Source of the DNA: Haloarcula hispanica ATCC 33960
GTDB lineage: Archaea > Halobacteriota > Halobacteria > Halobacteriales > Haloarculaceae
Direction of reading: 5' to 3'
DNA: 64,000 nt
NCBI RefSeq assembly: GCF_000223905.1
Contig: NC_015948.1
Span: 806,001 to 870,000, forward strand
Shown here: piece after piece, positions 59,301 to 64,000 of the stretch
How positions within the stretch are numbered: position 1 is the stretch's first letter
Layout: each line of letters opens with the position of its first letter
The notes under the pieces: generated by a model
Database searches by the model: none
What the model was told of the DNA's origin: nothing
The model's input: only the letters and a program-made list of their open reading frames with translations
Translations under genes and position numbers: made by a program

Positions 59301-60879
59301 CTACTCCATCGAGGACCTCAAGCAGCTCATCCACGACCTCAAGGCCTCGAACCCCGAGGCCGACATCAACGTCAAGCTGGTCTCCGAGGACGGCATCGGG
59401 ACCATCGCGGCCGGCGTCGCCAAGGCCAACGCCGACGTGGTCCACATCTCGGGCCACGACGGCGGGACCGGTGCGTCGCCGAAGACCTCAATCAAGAACG
59501 CCGGGCTCCCCTGGGAGCTAGGTGTTTCGGAGGCCAACCAGATGCTCCGGGCCACCGGCCTGCGCTCGCGCATTAAGGTGACCACCGACGGCGGCATGAA
59601 GACCGGCCGTGACGTGGCCGTCGCCGCCCTGCTCGGTGCCGAGGGGTACACCTTCGGGACCGCCTCGATGGTCACCTCGGGCTGTGTGATGGCTCGGCAG
59701 TGCCACGAAAACACCTGCCCGGTCGGCATCGCCACGCAGAACGAGAACCTCCGCGAGCGCTTCCCCGGCGAGCCACAGCACGTCATCAACTACATGACGT
59801 TCGTGGCTCAGGAACTGCGGGAGATTATGGCCGAACTCGGCTTCGAGACGGTCGACGAGATGATCGGCCGACCGAGCGTGCTGGCACAGCGCGACGACGT
59901 GTCCCAGCCGAAGGCCCAGAAGCTCGATCTCTCGGGAGTTATCGCGGAGCCGGCCGACAACGACGGCCGCTACAAGCAGGAGGAACAGACCCACGAGGTC
60001 GACGAACAGCTCGACTGGGATCTCATCGACGCCGCCGAAGACGCCATCTACGACGGCGACCCGGTCGCAATCGATACCGATATCACCAACGTCGACCGTG
60101 CGGTCGGGGCGACGCTCTCGAACCGTATCTCCCGCGAGCACGGCGGCGACGGCCTCGCCGACGACACCATCCGGGTGGACTTCGACGGCACGGCCGGCCA
60201 GTCCTTCGGCGCGTTCCTCGCACAGGGCGTGACGATGGAGCTGACCGGGACGGCCAACGACTACGTCGGCAAGGGCCTCTCCGGCGGGAAGCTCGTTCTG
60301 AACACGCCCGAGAACGCCCCCTTCGACCCGACGGAGAACATCGTCATCGGCAACGTCGCGCTGTACGGCGCGACCCAGGGCGAGGCCTACGTCAACGGCA
60401 TGGCCGGCGAACGCTTCGCCGTGCGTAACTCCGGGGTCAAGGGCGTCGTCGAGGGCGTCGGCGACCACGGCTGTGAGTACATGACCGGCGGCGCTATCGT
60501 CGTCCTGGGCGAGACCGGCAAGAACTTCGCGGCCGGGATGTCCGGCGGCGTCGCCTACGTCTACGACCCCGACGGCGAGTTCGCCGAGAAGGCAAACACC
60601 GGCATGGTGTCCCTGTCCGATACCCTCGAAGGAAAGGACCGCCAGATGATCACTCGCCTCGTCGAGAACCACGCCGCCTACACCGACTCCGACCGCGCGG
60701 CGGAACTGCTCGATGACTGGGACGCCGAAGTGGAGAACTTCACGAAGGTGATGCCCGACGCCTACGCCGAGGTCATCGCCGACCGCGAGCGCGACGACGT
60801 GCGCAACGAGCCGCCGGCCAAGGCCGCGCCGAGTGCCGAAGCCGCCGAAGCCGACTTCGCCGCCTCGACAGACGACTGA
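56332..60879 (+). CDS. gltB: Glutamate synthase, large (ferredoxin-type) subunit
   Basis: 1515 residues. The order is Ntn-type glutaminase, central domain, FMN synthase domain and C-terminal GXGXG beta-helix. Cys25 (S-N-C-G-V-G-V-V) is the likely nucleophile, so about 24 residues must be cut off. The FMN domain has K-P-G-E-G-G-H-L-P-G-K-K-V and G-H-D-G-G-T-G-A-S-P, and the 3Fe-4S Cys set is G-C-V-M-A-R-Q-C-H-E-N-T-C-P-V-G. It makes two glutamates from glutamine and 2-oxoglutarate. No small NADPH subunit follows, so ferredoxin is the probable donor. The last 40 residues are Ala/Glu-rich. Confidence 0.95.
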   Translation: MVERQTGLSAGDAGLADPTDERSNCGVGVVMDLDGQSDHWVVSDGLELLDNLEHRGTTGAEQDTGDGAGIMLQIPHEFFAAEVDADLPPAGEYAVGTLFLPKDDEVAGSLKDLVETELAAEGLDVLDWRDVPTDNSDLGATALESEPDIVQFFVTSATGKTGDAFENQLYIGRRSLENTVKEAKPPGHERFYVVSLATDVVVYKGLLKAEQLEDYYPDLEDERLQSTFAMVHARFSTNTLGAWHLAHPYRRVIHNGEFNTIQGNINWMRARETDIQSDEFEGDLEKIKPIIDDPEQSDTASVDNALELLLQGGRDLPHALRMLIPEAWRGEMNDVTGDRRDFYDYHASLVEPWDGPALVAATDGDRIGAVLDRNGLRPCRYDVLEDNTLVMSSEAGALEHDASEIQERGRLQPGQCFLADPEEGRVIPDAEVFDDITDDKYGEWVAEEQVALDEVADRGDNAPRDPADALRSHQAMYGYTYDEVDHLIEPMAEKGKDPVGSMGDDTPLSVLSQFNRPLFTYFKQLFAQVTNPPLDYIREELVTSLESRLGFQRNMLDESQDHARQLVLDSPILTDEETASIKDLNANGMSTKVIDITYKEGGDLRQAVEDVRAEADAAAKEHDILVLSDRSASEDRVPIPSLLAVGGVHHHLVRNGLRNHVGLVVESGDPRAVHHFATLIGYGAGAVNPYLAYQTIEDLVAGPDGADLADAIDAYITAVEDGLLKTMAKMGISTVESYQGAQIFEAVGLSSDFIAEYFEGTTCRTEGIGIEEIEDDLTQRHEIAWSEEEPEMPRQGEYEFRSNGIHHQWNPNTVGKIQQAVRMGDYDTYKEFAELVNDQNEELQTLRGLLEFDSDRESIPIEDVEPVEDIVERFETAAMSLGSLSPEMHENNAIAMNRLGANANTGEGGEPPERFDTEKECTTKQVASGRFGVTSDYLASADELQIKMAQGSKPGEGGHLPGKKVNEMIAHVRYATPGVGLISPPPLHDIYSIEDLKQLIHDLKASNPEADINVKLVSEDGIGTIAAGVAKANADVVHISGHDGGTGASPKTSIKNAGLPWELGVSEANQMLRATGLRSRIKVTTDGGMKTGRDVAVAALLGAEGYTFGTASMVTSGCVMARQCHENTCPVGIATQNENLRERFPGEPQHVINYMTFVAQELREIMAELGFETVDEMIGRPSVLAQRDDVSQPKAQKLDLSGVIAEPADNDGRYKQEEQTHEVDEQLDWDLIDAAEDAIYDGDPVAIDTDITNVDRAVGATLSNRISREHGGDGLADDTIRVDFDGTAGQSFGAFLAQGVTMELTGTANDYVGKGLSGGKLVLNTPENAPFDPTENIVIGNVALYGATQGEAYVNGMAGERFAVRNSGVKGVVEGVGDHGCEYMTGGAIVVLGETGKNFAAGMSGGVAYVYDPDGEFAEKANTGMVSLSDTLEGKDRQMITRLVENHAAYTDSDRAAELLDDWDAEVENFTKVMPDAYAEVIADRERDDVRNEPPAKAAPSAEAAEADFAASTDD

Positions 60880-61066
60880 CGCGCGGTTATTCGGCGGTTT
60901 TGGATATCAGTCGGCAATAGCTCGCTTTTTTCGATCACAGTCGAGAGGGAGGTCCGGTAGCCCTAGTGCGACACTGTGACAATCAACCGCTGGCTCTATA
61001 GCCGTCGGGCCAAAGTGCGGGACATGGTCCCTGTAAACCAACCGTGGTATCGCATCGGAGCACAGC

Positions 61067-62038
61067 ATGAGTGACATCCCTGACCCTGGCCCTGATTCCG
61101 GGTCGGATATCGACATCGATGTCGGCCGCGGCCTCCGTATCGGCGTCAGCATCGTTGTTGCCCTTGCCGTCGCAACGGCCCTGTTCGGTGGCTATCATCA
61201 GGTCCCCGAAGGCCACGTCGGCGTCCAGAAATCGTTCGGCGCGGTAACCGGCGCTGAATTCCAACCGGGCGCACACATCATCGTGCCTGTCAAGGACTCG
61301 GTCCAGGACGTGGAAATCCGGCCACGGACCTACACCATGGCCAACACCGAGGGCGAAGGCGACAGAGCGGCCCAATCCGATGCGGTGACCGTCCAGACGA
61401 TAAACGGGACGACGGTCGACATCGACATCACCGTCCGGTACAAGGTCGAAGAAGCGGACGCGTCAGGGTTCGTCACGGAATGGCGGAACGTCGAACAGGC
61501 GGAGGAACGGCTTATTCGACCGTCCGTTCGGTCGCAACTCCGTGACGAGGCCGCCGGTATCCAGACAAGCGAAATATACACCAACAGCGGCCGCGAGCGG
61601 CTTGGTGAGGCGGCACAGCAGAAACTCGAATCCGCGTTTGAGGGCGAAGCGCTCGTCCTCGAAGAGGTACAGGTCCGTGACGTCGACCTCCCGGACTCGT
61701 ACGACCAGGCGCTCAACGACAAGGAAATCGCCAAGCAACGCGTCGAAGAGAAGAAGTTCGAGATTCAACAGGCCGAACGCGAGAAGAAGCGTCAGGAGAT
61801 TCAGGCCGAAGCCGACGCCCGGGTTATCGAGATCCGCGGCGAGGCGCTTCGGGACAACCCGGTCGTGCTGAAACAGCAGTACGTGCAGAGCATCGACGAT
61901 TCGGATAAGGTCATTCTGGCGACTGACGACGAGGGGACACCGATTATCCTGCAGACTGGCAGGAGTAGCGGCGGAAACACTTCCAGTGCCGATACGGGGT
62001 TCTCGACAAACGTGACGAACGCAACGGGCGGGAACTGA
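61067..62038 (+). CDS. SPFH/prohibitin-family membrane protein
   Basis: 323 residues. An acidic start (Asp/Pro/Ser) is followed by one membrane helix (about 23-43, G-V-S-I-V-V-A-L-A-V-A-T-A-L-F). The SPFH domain begins V-P-E-G-H-V-G-V-Q-K-S-F-G-A-V and has D-I-D-I-T-V-R-Y-K-V. A long charged coiled coil runs through about 205-265 (Q-R-V-E-E-K-K-F-E-I-Q-Q-A-E). The tail is Ser/Gly/Thr-rich. These proteins form large membrane rings and may protect the FtsH-type protease or the membrane. Single gene. Confidence 0.88.
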   Translation: MSDIPDPGPDSGSDIDIDVGRGLRIGVSIVVALAVATALFGGYHQVPEGHVGVQKSFGAVTGAEFQPGAHIIVPVKDSVQDVEIRPRTYTMANTEGEGDRAAQSDAVTVQTINGTTVDIDITVRYKVEEADASGFVTEWRNVEQAEERLIRPSVRSQLRDEAAGIQTSEIYTNSGRERLGEAAQQKLESAFEGEALVLEEVQVRDVDLPDSYDQALNDKEIAKQRVEEKKFEIQQAEREKKRQEIQAEADARVIEIRGEALRDNPVVLKQQYVQSIDDSDKVILATDDEGTPIILQTGRSSGGNTSSADTGFSTNVTNATGGN

Positions 62039-62098
62039 CCACAGGCAAGAAGGAGCGCCTCGTTCGTTTTTGTCCCGCTGTGCCGGGTACCTGTCGAG

Positions 62099-62710
62099 TC
62101 ATGCAGTTAATTCCTGTCGGATAATAACCGCGTTCGACGGGGTGTGCACGACTCGGACGGTTACCGTGTCGCCCGACTGCAAGTCACAGTCCCCGCCTGC
62201 GATTCGGAAGATGATAACGTCACCGGGGCGGAACTCGTCCGTAACCAGTGCCCCGGTATCATCGGCACCGCGCTCCGTGAGCGAGCCAGTGCTCTCGTCG
62301 AAGAGATCGTCGCCCTCGATGTTGTCACTCTGTGGCCGGTCACCGGATTTCGCCGGCAGATTGACTAACCGCCCGTGCTTTTCAGTTCCGTCACCGCTAC
62401 AGTCGGCACTGACTGCCACTTCGATATCCGAGACACGGACGACATCTCCAGCAACGTGCGTGATACGGACGATGCCCCCGTCGAACCCATCCTGTGCGGC
62501 GAACTCACCGTCTGATTGGCCGATTACGGGCGCTGTATCATCCAACGTCTCCGCGAGGTCAACCGTCGCCATAGACAGCACTGCCGCGAGAACGACAGTT
62601 ACCGCCACGAGAAGGATAACTGAAATGACCGAAGAGACAGCACGCAACTGACCCGTCACTGGGTCTGCTACTATCCGGTTACATAAAAACACCCGCAACG
62701 GGACTGGCAT
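62099..62710 (-). CDS. Type IV pilin-like protein
   Basis: 203 residues from the ATG at 62708-62710; a GTG at 62658-62660 would start 16 codons later. L-R-A-V-S-S-V-I-S-V-I-L-L-V-A-V-T-V-V-L is the class III signal and membrane helix of archaeal pilins, with a PilD/FlaK-type cut before A-V-S. After about residue 50 it is a beta-rich acidic domain with D-I-E-V-A-V-S-A-D-C and G-D-C-D-L, which may bridge two Cys. It is probably a cell-surface pilin subunit. A frame running upstream over the epimerase gene is only antisense. Confidence 0.8.
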   Translation of the reverse strand: MPVPLRVFLCNRIVADPVTGQLRAVSSVISVILLVAVTVVLAAVLSMATVDLAETLDDTAPVIGQSDGEFAAQDGFDGGIVRITHVAGDVVRVSDIEVAVSADCSGDGTEKHGRLVNLPAKSGDRPQSDNIEGDDLFDESTGSLTERGADDTGALVTDEFRPGDVIIFRIAGGDCDLQSGDTVTVRVVHTPSNAVIIRQELTA

Positions 62711-62872
62711 GAGACGTCGTCTTGAACCGTACATTGCCGGTTCTATCATCGCATTCTGCGGAGGAACCGGTCGTCTTGCCGCCCCGGCAAACAATCGGTA
62801 TCGACTGTCGGACCTGCGGCAGACTCCGGCGGTGAGCCACACTGTTTTGCTGGTCCCGTCCGAGCACAGCGT

Positions 62873-63856
62873 ATGGACAGCGTCCTCGTCATCGGCGGCG
62901 GCAGGTTCATCGGCCGACACACGGTCACCGAGTTCCGCGACGCGGGCTACGACGTGACGATGCTCACCCGCGGCCAGCGCTCGAATCCGTTCGCGAACTC
63001 CGATGTCACTCACATCAAGGGCGACCGGAACGAGCGGGACACACTCGAAACCGCCCGCAAGCAGATCGATCCCGACGTAGTCGTCGACTGCGTAGCGTAT
63101 TTCCCGGAAGATGTCCGGGCGGCGACCGACGTGTTTGCTGACGCCGAGGCGTACGTGTACGTCTCGAGCGGCGCGGCCTACGGCGTCGAACGGACGCCCA
63201 AACGGGAGGGAGAGACACCGCTTGCAGGCTGTACCGCCGAGCAGGCCACAACCGACAGCGCGGAGACCTACGGGCCACGGAAAGCTGAAGGCGACCGCGA
63301 GGTGTTCGCCGCCGCGGAGGACGGCGTGCGGGCGATGAGCGTCCGGCCGACCGTCGTGTACGGCCCCTACGACTACACCGAGCGGTTCGCCTACTGGGTG
63401 GACCGCGTGGCCGAGTACGACCGAATTGTGGTACCTAGCGACGGCCTCAGTCTGTGGCAGATGGCCTACGTCGAGGACGTGGCGAGCGCGCTTCGCCTCG
63501 TCGCGGAGCGAGGGACGGCCGGCGAAGCCTACAACGTCGGCGACGAGCACGCGCCGACGCTCCGGGAGTGGGTTGACCTGCTCGCCGGAGTACATGACAC
63601 GTCCGTCGAGACCATCGGCGTCGGCGAGCGTGAGCTCGCGGCGGCGGGACTGGACCCCGACGACTTCCCCATCTACCGCGACTCGCCGCATCTGCTGTCG
63701 ACGGCGAAGCTCCGCGACCTGGGCTGGTCGTCGACGCCCCACGAGACGGCGCTGGCCGTGACCGTCGCCGAGCATCGGGAGAACGACCGAACCGGCCGGG
63801 AGTTCGGCCCGGACCGAGACACGGAAGCGACGCTTATCGACCGCCTGACCGGGTGA
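62873..63856 (+). CDS. NAD-dependent epimerase/dehydratase
   Basis: 327 residues, extended SDR. The NAD loop is G-G-G-R-F-I-G (in place of GxxGFxG). V-S-S-G-A-A-Y-G gives the Ser, and Y-G-P-R-K near residue 138 the catalytic Tyr and Lys. V-R-P-T-V-V-Y-G-P-Y-D is the next conserved stretch, and Y-V-E-D-V-A-S-A and Y-N-V-G-D-E mark the substrate domain. It resembles nucleotide-sugar epimerases; substrate not known. Divergent from the pilin gene with 162 bases between. Confidence 0.88.
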   Translation: MDSVLVIGGGRFIGRHTVTEFRDAGYDVTMLTRGQRSNPFANSDVTHIKGDRNERDTLETARKQIDPDVVVDCVAYFPEDVRAATDVFADAEAYVYVSSGAAYGVERTPKREGETPLAGCTAEQATTDSAETYGPRKAEGDREVFAAAEDGVRAMSVRPTVVYGPYDYTERFAYWVDRVAEYDRIVVPSDGLSLWQMAYVEDVASALRLVAERGTAGEAYNVGDEHAPTLREWVDLLAGVHDTSVETIGVGERELAAAGLDPDDFPIYRDSPHLLSTAKLRDLGWSSTPHETALAVTVAEHRENDRTGREFGPDRDTEATLIDRLTG

Positions 63857-63859
63857 TCA

Positions 63860-64000
63860 CTACGCCCGGCGGAGCGTCGTGTGCTTGACCTCGTAGTCCT
63901 CCAAGAACGCGCCGTATCCGCCGACAGCGATGTGGTCTTGTCCGGTGTCGACGACCAGCGAGTTCTCGAACCCGAAGTCGCTGTTGTGCGGTTCGACGAG
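63860..64000 (-). CDS. C-terminal 46 residues of an unidentified protein (cut by window edge)
   Basis: The stop is at 63860-63862 and the frame stays open to the right edge. The visible tail includes S-D-F-G-F-E-N-S-L-V-V-D-T-G-Q-D-H-I and ends H-T-T-L-R-R-A. The pattern looks like strand-turn-strand of a beta-rich domain. Convergent with the epimerase gene, three bases apart. The family cannot be told from this part. Confidence 0.7.
   Translation of the reverse strand, partial: LVEPHNSDFGFENSLVVDTGQDHIAVGGYGAFLEDYEVKHTTLRRA

Noticed and set aside
63000-63775. Upstream extension of the pilin frame
   Set aside because: Antisense to the epimerase; the class III signal appears only after 62710.
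1-64000. Replication origin or mobile island
   Set aside because: No orc1/cdc6 gene, origin repeats, integrase, transposase or shift in composition was found.

Overview
The window is GC-rich haloarchaeal chromosome, most likely from a Haloarcula species. The proteins are strongly acidic, many starts are leaderless behind TATA-like boxes, GTG starts are common, and exported proteins carry Tat-type twin-arginine leaders. The L7Ae and the core of L24e look almost identical to the Haloarcula marismortui ribosomal proteins as I remember them. There is no integrase, transposase, CRISPR array, rRNA or replication origin. The content is chromosomal core plus conserved lineage genes.

Layout. 1-3.2 kb: a cut acyl-CoA ligase, then tmcA with two coupled small genes. 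3.3-6.3 kb: nitronate monooxygenase, the translation cluster rpl7ae-rps28e-rpl24e-ndk and a glutaredoxin-like protein. 6.3-13 kb: a membrane protein, msrB, tRNA-Thr, GNAT, CBS, GTP cyclohydrolase III, small regulators, a secreted CARDB-type surface protein, a tRNA-derived repeat tract, tRNA-Ser and a CofC-like protein. 13-17 kb: a zinc-ribbon protein, then aroA, aroC and a uracil-DNA-glycosylase-like gene on one strand. 17-23.7 kb: SDR, ZIP transporter, a KaiC-like ATPase with a histidine kinase, and a LOR/SDH-type ornithine-cyclodeaminase-like gene followed by tandem copies of its own 3' end. 23.8-32.8 kb: TPP enzyme, SRAP protein, cysteine synthase, aIF2-beta, HTH plus DICT pair, CapA-like lipoprotein and an orphan SdhA-like flavoprotein. 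32.9-38.7 kb: NhaC antiporter and a thiamine-type ABC importer (thiBPQ). 38.7-47.2 kb: DUF5658 protein, TIM-barrel protein, orphan E1-alpha, a duplicated-domain protein, an Nramp-like transporter with a coupled P-loop protein, and the aCPSF1/FttA termination nuclease. 47.2-56.2 kb: a Tp34/P19-like lipoprotein, a Dyp-type peroxidase, an HTH/membrane pair, an ATP-grasp-like protein, DUF62, prolyl-tRNA synthetase, patatin and a CBS protein. 56.3-64 kb: glutamate synthase large subunit, SPFH protein, a pilin-like protein, a nucleotide-sugar-type epimerase and a cut gene.

Functional links. The rpl7ae leader can fold so that box C-like and box D-like motifs face each other between two stems just upstream of the Shine-Dalgarno sequence. 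This is a candidate site for L7Ae binding its own mRNA. The LOR/SDH gene has two extra 149-bp tandem copies of its last codons and terminator. The KaiC-like ATPase and its kinase, the Tp34-like/Dyp pair, and the Nramp-like/P-loop pair are the other candidate small systems. All functions are assigned by reading motifs and recalling families; no database search was run.
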